From: CAWEBF01 sp963807235
GTDB taxonomy: Bacteria > Acidobacteriota > Vicinamibacteria > Vicinamibacterales > UBA2999
Assembly (NCBI GenBank): GCA_963807235.1
Contig: CAWEBF010000009.1
Coordinates: forward strand, 248,001-312,000
Length of the DNA: 64,000 nt
Direction: 5' to 3'
The position numbers and the translations under genes were made by a program. The first letter of the stretch is position 1. Each line of letters opens with the position of its first letter. Below the pieces are notes generated by a model, which saw only the letters and a list, made by a program, of their open reading frames with translations, had not been told where the DNA came from and searched no databases. Positions 16,286 to 27,362 of this stretch are shown here, in pieces.

Positions 16286-17085
16286 AACCCTACGGATGCG
16301 GCACGACGAGCATTACGTCGAGTCGCTGGCGGCATCGGCCGGCCAGCCGGTCGGGAAGATCGTGCCGATCGAACTGCTGGATCCCAACCCGAACCAGCCG
16401 CGGCAGGCGATGGGCGACCTGTCGGAGCTCATCGCCTCGGTGGCCGAGAAAGGGGTCATCGAGCCGCTGGTCGTGCGTCAGCGCGGCAGCCGTTTTCAGA
16501 TCATCGCCGGCGAGCGCCGGTACCACGCCTCGGCGCAGGCGGGGCTTCGCGAAGTGCCCGTCGTGGTGCGGGACGTCGACGACGTCGAGGTCATGGAGCT
16601 GGCGCTCGTCGAGAACCTGCAGCGCAAGGACCTGACGGCGTTCGAAGAGGCCGAGGCGCTCCACGAGCTCTGCGAGCAGTGCCATTACACCCACGAAGAC
16701 CTGGCGCAGAAGCTCGGGCAAGTCGCGCACGTCGATCACGGAGTCGCTGTCGCTCGTGGCGATGCCCGAGGAGGTCCGGAGCCTATGTCGGCTGGCCGAC
16801 ATCACGGCGAAATCGACGCTGCTGCAGATCGTCCGCCAGGGCGACCGGAAGAAGATGATCGCGCTGGTCGAGCGCGTGGCCGCCGGCGGCGGGACGCGTC
16901 AGGCCGTGCGCGCCGAGACCGCCAAGGGCAAGTCAGGCCGGCCGAAGCCGTTCGTGTTCGCGTTCCGGGCGCCGACCAAGTCCTTCAACCTGAAACTGAG
17001 CTTCAGCAAGTCGAAGGTCGCCAAGAGCGAGATCATCGAGGCCCTGGAGGGCATCCTCAAGGAGCTGCGGGCAGGTCGGGACTAG
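16263..17085 (+). CDS. parB: ParB-family partition protein, divergent, frameshifted
   Basis: GTG start inside the end of parA. N-terminal ParB/Spo0J CTPase-type domain: LDPNPNQPRQ, GERRYHASAQAGL, ELALVENLQRKDLTAFEEA. The helix-turn-helix begins at LAQKLG, where a +1 G (CTCGGGCAAG at about 16716) breaks the frame; corrected, it continues KSRTSITESLSLVAMPEEV. About 273 residues. The segment after the HTH (ADITAKSTLLQIVRQ) differs from the usual GKLSxGHARAL of parS-binding chromosomal ParBs, so it may recognise a different site. C-terminal dimerisation region is Lys/Phe-rich. Confidence 0.85.
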
Positions 17086-17155
17086 GGAGCGCGGAGAGCC
17101 GCTACGGGCCCCTCGGCAGCTCTAGGTCTATCTGGTTAAGTTAACATAATACATC

Positions 17156-19211
17156 TTATGCGACTCTGCTTGGGCCTGCGAATACTGGCCCAAAACCCAG
17201 CGCCAGCAGGCCGAAAACACCGAACACCTGCGCGACTGCCATGCCGACCAGCCCTGAGCCAGAAGGCCGCATCCGGCGCGAACCACGCGCGGACGTCCTC
17301 CTCTCATCGCGTCGGCGATCGCCGAGCAGCCCAGCGACGTCCAGCGTCCGGCCCGATGAGACCCGCCAGCCCGGGTCGTAGGCGACGGGCAGGACCAGGA
17401 CCTGTTCCGCCCCGGTCGTCCGTCCGACCGACCCCGCTGATTCGGAGCGCGTTCCGGGCGGTGTCGATCTCGAGAATGGTGCCGTCCTGGGGCACCAGCT
17501 GGTGCATCAGCGCGGACGGGCCCGCCGAGCGCCGGATCCTCCCGAAGGCTGGCCGTCAGGCTGGCGGCGGGGATGGCGCGGACCCGTGCGTCTTCCCCGC
17601 CGACCCAGGTCGCCAGCGACCACCGCTCGTCGATCCGTGCCGAGCTCAGCACCCATCCTTCACACGCCTGGTCCGGGCGGCACGACCAGATGGCGCAGGC
17701 GCAGGAACGAGACGGTTGGCGCGTCGCAGAGAACCTCCGGCCCGCAGGTCGAGCGCCTGGTCGAAGAGATAGCCGTTTGGCCCGACCACTCCGGCGGTCG
17801 TCCGGTTCTTGGTCCAGGCGGTAACGAGCGTCTGGCCCGCATCGGCCCAATCGGTGCTGGCGCGTCCCGACGGCCTCATCTCGCTCACGCACCCCCGGCC
17901 ACAGCGCCAGCCGGTCGCCGGCGGCCGCCACGCGCGTCGGCATCCCACGGGCCTGCGTTCTCGCGCCGGGATCCGACGCCGTCGTGGTTCCACGGGACGG
18001 AAACTGCGCTCTGCATCTGCCAAAGCGGCGTGCCCGCATAACCAAGCGACTGCGCCGACGCCAGTCCCATCAACAGCAGGATGCCTGCTGCGCGGCCAAC
18101 CCCAAGGGCGACCGTCCCACGGATTACCCAAGAGGGCCGCGACTGCGAACGCTCCACCCATGACCGCGAACACACCCGCCGGGTCGCGCAACGTCCAGGA
18201 CGCGGTCGGCGCGAGGCTGCCGAGCGTCAGCCCCTAGGGTGCAGGTAGGCGGCCGCCAGTCCGAAGCTCAACGAGGCAGCCGCGCAGCCGGCGACGAGCG
18301 CCCGCCAGCGCCGATCGACCACGCTGGCCGCCGCCAGAGCCGCGATGGTCAGCGGCAGGAGCATGAACGGGTCCTTGGAGCCGGGCGTTCCCAGCGGAAA
18401 GAGATGCGGCTCGATCAGGTTCTTGGCGGCGACCTGCGCATCGCGGCCGAGACCGGCACTCAGGGTGAGCTCGCGCATCAGATCGGGAGGTGAATCGCCA
18501 CGCCCGCAAGGGCGGCGGCTCCGACGCCGAGAAGGGCCGTCCAGCGGTCCGCGGCTGTCCCACCGGTCGAAGAAAAAGCAGGAGCCCCGAGAGTCCGATC
18601 GCGACCGCGAGTTGCGACCAGTACCCGGGGTGCGCCATGGCGAGACAGGCTCGCGACAACGGCAAGAAGACCGATCGTGTCGAGACGCCGGCGGCGGCCG
18701 AAGCGCATCTCGCGCGTCGCGATCCAGGCGTGAGGGGCGAACATACCGCCGACGAGGGCGCAGTAGGTCACGGCCGTTTCCGGCCAGTCGTTGTGGACGG
18801 TATAGGCCACCATCGGCAGCGAGACGAACAGCAAGCGTGACGCTCCACCAGGCGACGAGGCGTCCGCCCGACGGCTCGATCGCGCGCAGGACCAGCAGTG
18901 CTGCGGGCGCCATCGACAGCGCCAGCAGCAGCCAGTGCGTGACTGGTGCCGGGAGGACGCGCGCGACAGACCGCCGCGGGCGATGCGCCCAGGTTGCCGT
19001 GCAGGGGCAAGCGGGTCCCGAGGCCCAGGGCCAGCGTGTAGACAGGTTGGCCCGGCCACGCTGGCGGCCGCCATCGCCGTGCCCCGATTCAGCGAGACGA
19101 AGGCGCTCTCGTAGCACTCGAAATCGCGTGTGCCCGACGCCCACGAGCGCGGCGGCGACAAGCGCCGAGAACGACGAAGGCCTGAATCGTCCTCAGCGGC
19201 CTCGACGACAG
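17156..19211 (-). CDS. Large polytopic membrane protein (YfhO-like C-terminus), heavily frameshifted
   Basis: No single frame survives more than about 100 codons. Pieces from three frames join into one membrane protein: GTRDFECYESAFVS and VYTLALGLGTRLPLHGN near the start, then a run of hydrophobic segments (WLLLALSMAPAALLVLRA; YWSQLAVAIGLSGLLLFL; LLPLTIAALAAASV; a late LLLMGLASAQSLGYAG). A soluble part with LVLPVAYDPGWRV follows, and a last helix AQVFGVFGLLALGFGP before TAA at 17156. The layout and the YDPGW motif recall YfhO-type glycosylation membrane proteins. At least eight indels are needed; the start (CTG near 19211) is uncertain. Confidence 0.45.
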
Positions 19212-21344
19212 GCCCGCCAGTGCCCGGGCGGCGACCGGCCCGTCAACGAGGCCGTCCATCCCCTGAAGTCGGCGCCGCTGGCGTCGCGAAGCGCCAGCGA
19301 CAACCGCACATGGCTGGCCGATCCCGCCTCCGAGCAGCGTGCCAGCGGGACCTGCAGTTCCACCGTGCGGCCCACGCCGGCCCGGCAGCCGCGGAGGCAA
19401 TGGCGCCGGCTGGCCGCGTCCATCCCTGGCTTCGATGCAGCCGGAGGCGCCGACGACCAGGTGCAGGTTGGCGTCGGGAAACGAGAAGACCAGTTCCGGT
19501 CCCGGCCCGAGGGATCGGCCGTGCCTTGGGCACCGCGCAGAGATACAGGTGCCGATCGTCGTAGCCGTAGCGGATGCCGAGGATCGGCTGCGAGGCCTGC
19601 GCTGACCTGGTGCATCGCGCCCGCCACGTCGCGCGTGTCGAACCAGCCGCCGCCCATCCACTCGAAGTAGCTCGAGTCGTCGCCGTCGAGCGCCGGCGAC
19701 AGCGCTGACCCAGGGCGAGGTCGGCTGGATCGCGGCGTCGGTGGTGATGTTCGAGATCGAGCAGCTCCGCCGGCACCGGGTCGCCCATGGCCAGGTAGGC
19801 GTGGCTCAAGTGGCGGCGGAACAGCTGGTCGAAGGCCTGATCGTGATCGGAGGAATGGTCGTCGCCATACCACCAGAACCAGTCGCTGCCTTCGGCCACC
19901 AGCAGCGACTCCCGGGCCCGGTCGAGGCCGGGCCGGCCGGCGGGCAGCTCGTCGAGACGCCGGCGGGCCCGCGCCAGCTGGGCCCAGGCGCGCCGGTCGT
20001 CCGCGTGCCCGGCCCAGATGTAGAAGTCGCTGTGGATCCACGAGCCCGGGTGCAGATGTTCGAGCCGGCGCGCGGGGGACCGCGCAGGCCTCGCGCATCG
20101 TGACGGTCTTCACCTCCGGATTGCGTCGTCAGCTCCCGGTACAGCGCGCGGAGAAACGGCCGTCCCTGACCCTCGAAGTGCTCCCACGCGTTCTCCCCGT
20201 CCAGGATCACGAAGACCACCGGGTCCTGGATGCCCCTGGCGGCGGCCGACGCGCCGGCGGCCGCGACCCGGCGCACGAAGTCGTCGCGCCGCATCCTCGG
20301 CGGGCCACGACGCGTAGGTGAAGCCGATGAGATCGGAGAGGGCATGGTCGCGAAAGCCGCACGCGACCGGCTGCCCTTCCCCGCCCGACGCGATACGGGC
20401 GATAGAGCGCGTCGGCATGGTGCACGACGCCGTCCGAGTCGCGGCGGAACGTCAGGCCGAGCGAGTGCCCGAGGATCTCCTCGTCGGTGGCCATCCACGA
20501 GAATCCGGCCTGCCGCACGACGCCGCCATCGCGTCGGACACCGCGCCCTCGGACGGCCACAGCCCCACCGGACGCTGGCCGAACAGGCGCGTGTGCAGTC
20601 CACGCTTCGCTCCAGCTGGTCGAGCGCGTCGCCCGGGTAGAGGAACGGTTCCTCCGGCGGGGGCCACTCCGGATGCGTCGTGCGGTAGACGCCGACGTCG
20701 CACAGCAGCGGCAGGATCGGCGTGATAGAACGGCGACGTGGAGAGCTCCGCCTGCCCGCGCTCCGAGCGCCGCGCGGTATTCCGGAACCACCCGCCGCAG
20801 GATCTCGATCTCGACCTCCCGCAGGACGGCTTGTCGGCTTCTGAGAAGCCGCGCCCTTCCCGTGCAGCGCGCCGATCCGCGGGTCGTCTGCGTAGAAGGG
20901 ATCGACCCACACCAGCTTGTGCCACACCTGCAGATCGCGCAGCTCGTCGACGGTGAACGCCGGCCCGCCGGCCCGCACCTGCTGACGCCGCTCGAACAGC
21001 TCGCGATAGCGCGCGTGCGGCGCCACCATGCGGCCGTGGTGCGCGTGAAAGAACTCGTCCAGGCAGAAGCGCGCGTCCTCGGGCCCGAGGTCGAGAGCCG
21101 GGCGGAGGCCGATCTCCAGGTGACGATCGCGCGCGTCGTCGTGGGCGAACGCCTGGAGCTGCACCAGCAGTGACGGCACCAGGTTGAACGTCACGCGCAG
21201 GTCGGGGAACTCGCGCAGCAACGCGACCATGCCCCAGTAGTCCTTCAGGGCGTGGAGGCGGACCCAGGGCATCACGTGGACGCCGCTGGAGCCGTCCACG
21301 TAGAACGGCTGGTGCATGTGCCAGAGCAGCGCGACGCGGGTCAT
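19193..21344 (-). CDS. Glycoside hydrolase family 57 protein, heavily frameshifted
   Basis: ATG 21344. GH57 landmarks appear in order across frames: WHMHQPFY (residues 8-15, conserved region 1), WHKLVWVDP, LWPSEGAVS with the probable nucleophile Glu, and FVILDGENAWEHF with the probable acid/base Asp. C-terminal pieces YFEWMGGGWFD and LGIRYGYDDRHLYLC suggest a further carbohydrate-type beta domain, about 700 residues in all. GH57 enzymes act on alpha-glucans (amylase, branching or glucanotransferase activity); which one cannot be told here. About eight or more single-base indels are required. The 3' end is uncertain by some tens of bases. Confidence 0.7.
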
Positions 21345-21358
21345 AATGGCCAGGTCCC

Positions 21359-23640
21359 ATGAGCATTATCGACCGGTACGTCCTGCGGCAGGTGCTGCCG
21401 CCGATGCTGCTGGCGCTGCTGGTCTTCACGTTCGTCCTGCTGATCCCCGGGCTCATCGAGCACGCCGAGGAGTTCATCGCCAAGGGCGTGTCGCCGCATC
21501 GTCGTCGCCACGGCGATGCTCACGCTGGTGCCGTCGGCGCTCGCGCTGACGATCCCGATGTCGGTGCTCGTGGGGCTGCTGGTCGCGTTCGCGCGGCTGT
21601 CCTCCGACCGCGAGTTCGTGGCCATGCAGGCGTGCGGCCTCAGCCTCGTGCGCCTGCTGCGGCCGGTGGGCCTGGTGGCGATCCTGGCGTGGGCCGCAAC
21701 GCTCGTACGTCTATCTGGTCGCCGTGCCGGACAGCAACCAGGCGTTCCGGGAGATCGCCTTCAACGTGCTGGCCTCGAAGGCCGAAGGCGAGGTGCGGCC
21801 GCGGGCGTTCTTCGACGAGTTCCCCAACCTGGTGCTGTACGTGCAGGACGTGCCGGCCTCCGGGGGCTGGAACGGCGTGTTCCTGTCCGACCGCCGGCCC
21901 GGAGGCTCCTCGGCGGTTTACGTGGCCCGGCACGGGCGGGTGGCGATCAACCGGCAGCAGCGGACCGTGGAGATGCTGCTCGAGATCGGGTGCCCGGCAC
22001 ACCACCGATCCAAAGGGCGCCTACGAGGTCTTCCAGTTCGATCGGCTCGTCATCGGCCTGGATCCGGAGACCTACTTCCCGCGTCAGGGCCCCAGAAGGG
22101 CGTGAACGAGCTCACCATCGCCGAGTTGCGGCAGCAGATCGCCGAGCTGGAGCGGAGCGGGCCAGTCGCCGCACAACGAGCGGATGAAGATCCATCAGAA
22201 GTTCTCGATCCCCGTGGCCTGCCTGGTGTTCGCCCTCATCGGGATCGCGCTCGGGGCGACCAACCGGCGCGACGGCGCGCTGGGCAGCTTCGCGCTCGGG
22301 CTCGGTGGTGATCTTCCTGTACTACGTGCCGATGTACCTGGGCCCGGCGCTGACCAAGGGCGGGCTGATCGCGCCGTGGCTGGCGGCGTGGTTGCCCAAC
22401 ATCATCCTGGGGATCCTGGGGCTGCTGCTGTTCCGGTGGCGCGGACGGTCGGCGGACCGGCCGCTCCGCATTCCCGCTGCCGAGGTTCGGCGCCGGCCGG
22501 TCGGCGGATCACGCGGGTACGGGTCGGTGAAGCCCGCCGCCACGGGCTTCGTGCGTCTGCTCGACCGGTATGTCGCCTCGGCGTACATGCGCGTCTTCCT
22601 CCTGGCCACGCGGGGGCCTGGCCGGCATCTTCTACATCTCGACGTTCCTCGATCTGTCGGACAAGGTGTTCAAGGGCGAAGCCACCTGGTCCATGCTCGG
22701 CACCTATTTCGTGTACATCACGCCGCAGTACGCCTACTACATCCTGCCGCTGGCCGTGCTGCTGGCCGCGCTCGTCACGGTGGGCGTGCTGACCAAGAAC
22801 AACGAGCTCGTCGTGATGAAGGCGTGCGGCATCAGCCTGTACCGCGTGGCGGTGCCGATGCTCGTGTGCGCCGCGGCCGGCGGCACGCTGCTCTTCGCGC
22901 TCGAGGAAAGCATCCTCGGGCCCGCCAACCGGCGTGCCGAGCACCTGCGCAGCATCATCCGCAGCGGCGTGCCCAGCGACGGAGGTCTCGACGCGCCAGT
23001 GGGTCGCCGGCGAGCGCGGGGAGATCTACAACTACACGTACGCCGACCCGGCCACGCAGGCGCTGCTGCAAGTGAGCGTCTTCGCGCTCAACGACGACCG
23101 GAGCCGGCTGGAGTCGCGCACGTTCGCGGAACGCGCCGTTGCCAGGCGGCGCCGGCACGGACCAGTGGACGCTCGAGAACGGGCTGGCGGCGCGACTTCC
23201 GGGCCGACGGCGCCGCGGAGCAGTTCGCGGCGTTCGAGCGGCAGCCCCGGCGCCTGACGCAGCCGTCGGTGTTCGTGACCGACGAGCCCGACGCGCGGTT
23301 CATGGGCTACCGTCAGCTGCGGGGCTATGCGGATCGGCTCCGCGCCAGCGGGCTCGACGTGCTGGGACTGGAAGTCGCGCTCGCGCGCAAGCTCTCGTTC
23401 CCGTTCGTGACGATCATCATGACCCTCATCGCCGTGCCGTTCGCCGTCCTGACCGGACACCACGGCGCGATGGCCGGCATCGGCGTCGGCGTCGGCCTGG
23501 CGATGACCTATTGGACGACCATCAGCATCTGTGCCGCGATGGGGGCCGGCGGCATGATGCCGCCGACGATGGCCGCGTGGGCGCCCAACGCGATCTTCGG
23601 CGCGGGGGCGGCCTATCTGCTGCTCTCGGTCCGAACCTGA
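21359..23640 (+). CDS. Fused LptF-LptG LPS-export permease, frameshifted
   Basis: ATG 21359. The first half is LptF-like: DRYVLRQVLPPMLLALLVFTFVLLIP, EFVAMQACGLSLVRLL, a periplasmic jellyroll, and a last helix ending LLLFRWRGR. The same frame (22305-22610) then runs without a stop through a ~45-residue linker into LptG: LLDRYVASAYMRVFLLA, ELVVMKACGISLYRV, a second jellyroll, and PFAVLTGHHGAMAGIGVGV, with a stop at 23640. Corrected length is about 760 residues. The permease drives LPS extraction with LptB (2.2 kb). Roughly eight indels are needed, but none falls at the junction. Confidence 0.82.
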
Positions 23641-25372
23641 CGCGCGCCCGCGTCTGACCGGCCGTCGCCGCAGCCCAGCGCCGATGGTGTCGAGCCAGAC
23701 CTGGCCGCTCTGCCCGAGCGCCGTGTTGAGGCTGTCGACCACGAAGAGCACGGTTTCCAATCGCCTCGGTGGCGAGGGGGCTGTCGTGCCCGCGGGCAGG
23801 AACTCGCGAAGCGGCAGCCGCACGCGTCGCATGGTCTCGTCCAGGTACACGGACTCGCGTCCAGCGCCGCCCACCGGCGTCCCGTGGCCGCGCGGAGCTG
23901 GACGGAGATCCGCATGGGCTCGACGCGCGCGCTTCGAAGAGCAGCGCGTCGGAGCCCGCCGCCGAACCGTTCGAGCGGCCGCACCAGCGCCACGAAGGGG
24001 CTGTCGGCACGGCTGCCGCCGAGCGCGAACCGCAGGTCAGCTGACGGCCGGTCGGCGGCCCCGACCACCGAGACGCGCCCGTCGGCGCGGACGCTGTGTT
24101 CGATTGCCCATCCGGTGGCGTCCTCGTCCGTGTACAAGGGCGGTCCTGCGGGCGGGCCACTCCGGTGGGGGCGGCTCGGACCAGCGCGCCGGTTTCCGGC
24201 GGCCCACGTACACCGGGTTCGAGACGAGCCACGGCACGGGCGGCTGTCCCGGCGCCGACGGCAGCGTCACCTCCACGCGGTAGGTGGCGGGCTCCGCGGG
24301 CTGCTCGATGCCAGCGGTGCCGCCGGCGCTCGCTCGCGCTTCGATTTCGCGGCCGTCGCGAAGAAGCCGCATCCGGGCGCCGGGCGACGCCGGGCGCCGC
24401 GGCGCGCAGCGTGACCGGTCCGCCCTGCTCGAGCACCCCGCCCTGCTCCACCGATGCCGCTGGCGTTCGACCCGGAGAAGTCGAGCCATGCCGGACCCGC
24501 GAGCGCGTCGACGACGGACACGACGCGACCCGCCCGGATTGCGTCCACGGTCGCCGTGGCGTCGGCGGCGCGCGATGCCCGTGAAGCGCAGGCCGGGCAC
24601 GGCGATCGAGAACGCGCGGAACGCCGATTCGTAGCCCGGTATCCGCGCCACGGGCCGTCCGTCGTAGGGCTCCCCCACGCCCCGCAGTCCCAGGCGCGCG
24701 TGCGCGTCGGAGCCCGCCACGCCGACCACGGCCCGCTCGGCCGCCAGCCGGTCCCACAGCGCGAGCGCTTCCTCGGGACGATCCAGCAGCTGCGCCAGAC
24801 TCTCCGCGGGGCGGACCCAGTACGTCCAGAAGACCCGTGCACAGCGTGGCGAGCGACTCGTCGCGCCACTCGCTGTCGCCGTTCAGCCACTCGATCGCCG
24901 TCGAATCCCTCGTCGCCGCCGGTCCACCGCAGCGACGCAGCGTCTCGGACGTCGGGTGCGCGACGATGGCCATCCCGCCGAAGCGGGCCACGTCCTCGAG
25001 GACGTCGCGCGCCGTGCCAGCCAGCGCGAACGGCACGCGCGGCAGGCCCAGCGCCAGCACGTGCCCACTGTCGGTGCTGATCTCGACGGCGTCGATGCAC
25101 AGCACGCCGCTGCGATACGACGGGGCCGACGGCTCCACGGACGCGTCGCCGTGGTCGGTGAAGACCACGAACGACAGCCCGGCGCGCGCCGCCGCGGCTG
25201 CCACCTGCGTCGGGTGTTCCCGTGCCATCGGACCGGTTGGTGTGGACGTGGAGGACGCCCCGCACGGGAGCGGCCGCGCCCCGGTCTCGGGTCGCAGCGC
25301 CACGGCGCGGGGCGGCAGCAGCGCGAACGTGGCGCCCGCCGCAGCCAGCACGATCGCGAGCAGGATCTTCAC
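23613..25372 (-). CDS. PHP-domain (CehA/McbA-like) metallohydrolase, frameshifted
   Basis: ATG 25372 with an N-terminal signal or anchor (MKILLAIVLAAAGATFALL). PHP motifs occur across frames: GVLHVHTNRSDG, FVVFTDHGD, MAIVAHPT and GVAGSDAH, which supply the His/Asp metal ligands. A C-terminal region of beta character follows (WLVSNPVYVG), ending near VLFVVDSLNTALGQSG. CehA-type PHP proteins hydrolyse phosphoester or carbamate bonds; the substrate here is unknown. About eight indels are present. The end is uncertain: a TAG at 23613 would overlap lptFG by 28 bp, but a true stop may lie nearer 23650. Confidence 0.68.
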
Positions 25373-25385
25373 TAGTGGCCTGTCA

Positions 25386-26266
25386 CTAGGCCCGCGGGTG
25401 GCAGGTGTCGTAGACGGCGCGCAGCCGCCGCTCGAGGACGTGCGTGTAGATCTGCGTGGTCGAGAGGTCCGCGTGGCCGAGCATCGCCTGGATCGAGCGG
25501 AGATCCGCCCCGTGCTCCAGCAGATGCGTGGCGAAGGAGTGCCGCAGCACGTGCGGGCTCAGCGGCCGGCGGAGCCCAGCGCCCGCGGCGTAGCCCCGGA
25601 GGATCTTCCAGAACCCCACGCGTGTGAGCCCGGCGCCCCTACCGCGGGCGTTCACGAACAGCCGCTGAGTGTTCCGGCGGCGCAGCAGCTGTGGGCGGCC
25701 GTCGCGGACGATAGCGCGCGATCCACGGCGGCGGCCTGGTCGCCCACGGGCACCGCGCGCTCCTTGCCGCCCTTGCCGGTACAGGTCACGAACGCGCCGT
25801 CCAGGTTGACGTCGTTCTGGCGCAGGCCGACCAGCTCGGATACGCGCAGCCCGGTGGCGTAGACCAGCTCGATGAGCGCCCGGTCGCGCAACCCGCGCGG
25901 CGTGGCGACGTCGGGCTGCGCCAGCAGCGTATCCACCTCGCCGATCGACAGGTACTTCGGCAGGGTCTTCCAGGCGCGCGGCGCGCGCAGGTCGGCGGCC
26001 GGGCTCGACGTGAGCCGGCCATCCACCAGCAGGTATTTGTAGAAGCCGCGGATGCCGGCAATGCTTCGCGCCACCGAGCGGGGCGACCGCCCCTCGCTCA
26101 TCTGCCCGCGCACGAAGGCTTCGAGGTCGGCGCGGTCGAGCGCGCGCAGATCCCGAGTGCGACCGGCGGCGAACCCGGCGAGCTGGCCGAGGTCGCGCGC
26201 GTAGCCTTCGATCGAGTTCGCGGCCAGACGCCGTTCGACGGCGAGATGCGTGAGGTAGGCATCCAC
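25386..26266 (-). CDS. xerD: XerD-like site-specific tyrosine recombinase, frameshifted
   Basis: GTG start at 26266. N-terminal SAM-like core-binding domain (about 1-95), then the catalytic domain: first Arg in TGLRVSEL, Lys in GKGGKERAVP, HVLRHSFATHLL (His-x-x-Arg), GHADLSTTQIYTHV (His and nucleophile Tyr). The frame changes near 25710 between the Lys and HxxR motifs; correcting one base restores RDGRPQLLRRRNTQRLFVNARG. Corrected length is about 292 residues, normal for XerC/D chromosome-dimer resolvases. No neighbouring mobile-element genes are seen, so a housekeeping role is likelier than a phage integrase. Confidence 0.86.
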
Positions 26267-26310
26267 CAGCGCGGCGCCCGACGGCTCATGTGCGTGGCCC
26301 CACGGAACGG

Positions 26311-26316
26311 TAGAAT
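26311..26316 (+). promoter_or_regulatory. Possible -10 element (TAGAAT) of murQ
   Basis: TAGAAT ends 9 bp before the murQ ATG at 26326 and lies within a small inverted repeat (CGGTA-gaattg-TACCG). No good -35 is visible. If used, the transcript would be nearly leaderless, consistent with the lack of a Shine-Dalgarno sequence. Confidence 0.35.
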
Positions 26317-26325
26317 TGTACCGCT

Positions 26326-27353
26326 ATGCCCCAACGTTCGAAGTGGCAGTCGCTGCCCACCGAGGCCATCAACCCCGCCAGCGTCGGTCTGGACAAGCTG
26401 TCGCCCGTGGATCTCGTCGATCTGATGCACGACGAGGATCGCAAGGTGCTGGTGGCCATGCAGCGCGAACGCGAGCGGCTGGCCGTCGGCATCGAGATGA
26501 TCACGAACGCCCTGCGGCGGGGCGGCCGCGTGGTCTTCGTGGGAGCCGGCACGAGCGGGCGTCTGGGCATCCTCGAGTCCGCCGAGATGCCGCCGACCTT
26601 CAGCACCGATCCGCTGCTGGTCCAGGCGATGATGGCCGGCGGGCGCGAGGCGATCTTCGGCGCCAAGGAAGGCGTGGAGGACAACTACGAGGAAGGCGCC
26701 CGCGCCATGACGCGGTTTCCATCCCACGCGCGCCGACGTGGTGATCGGCGTGTCGGCCAGCGGCATGACGCAGTTCGTGCGCGGGGCGTTGACGCGCGCC
26801 CGCAAGGCCGGCACGCGCATCATCTTCGTGACCTGCGACCCGGCCACCGAACTCCAGACGTTCGTGGATCTCACGATTGCCCCGGCCGTCGGCGCGGAGG
26901 TGATCGCGGGCTCCACGCGACTCAAGGCGGGCACCGCGACGAAACTGGTGCTCAACACGCTGACCACCGGCGCCATGGTCCGGATCGGCAAGACCTACGG
27001 CAACCTGATGGTGGACGTGCACACCGGATCCGAGAAGCTCAAGGATCGCGCCTGCCGGATCGTCAACATCGTCACCGGGCTGGACTACGAGGAGTCCGAG
27101 CGCCTGCTCACGCGGGCGCACTGGAACGTGAAGGCCGCCATCGTGATGCAGAAGACGGGGCTGTCGCTCCCGAAGTCGCTGGCGCGGCTCCGCAAGGCGC
27201 ACGACTCGATGCGCGAGGCGATCGGCGAGGACATCGAGCCGCGGCTGAAGGGGATGCTGCAGGGACACGCGGAGGCCGCCGCGTCCGATCGACACAAGTC
27301 CGGCGGCTCCGGCGGGAGTGCCGCAACCAAACGCGGACGCGCGCACGAAGTAG
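26326..27353 (+). CDS. murQ: N-acetylmuramic acid 6-phosphate etherase MurQ, frameshifted
   Basis: SIS-domain etherase. VVFVGAGTSGRLGILESAEMPPTF contains the sugar-phosphate loop and the catalytic Glu. Later motifs are VVIGVSASG, AEVIAGSTRLKAGTATK and GKTYGNLMVDV. A +1 near 26720 (TTTCCATCCC instead of TTTCATCCC) splits it, and a second shift near 27300 is needed to reach the TAG at 27351-27353, 9 bp before the next ATG. MurQ cleaves MurNAc-6-P to GlcNAc-6-P and lactate in cell-wall recycling. About 340 residues. Confidence 0.9.
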
Positions 27354-27362
27354 CCAGCGCCC

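Noticed and set aside
17156..25372. A genomic island of decayed pseudogenes
   Set aside because: lptFG and xerD are core functions and all motifs remain in order across frames. There are no mobile-element genes, tRNA or direct repeats at the borders. Sequencing indels explain it better.
25386..26266. A phage or integron integrase
   Set aside because: Length, domain pattern and lack of neighbouring att sites or mobile genes fit a housekeeping XerC/D recombinase.
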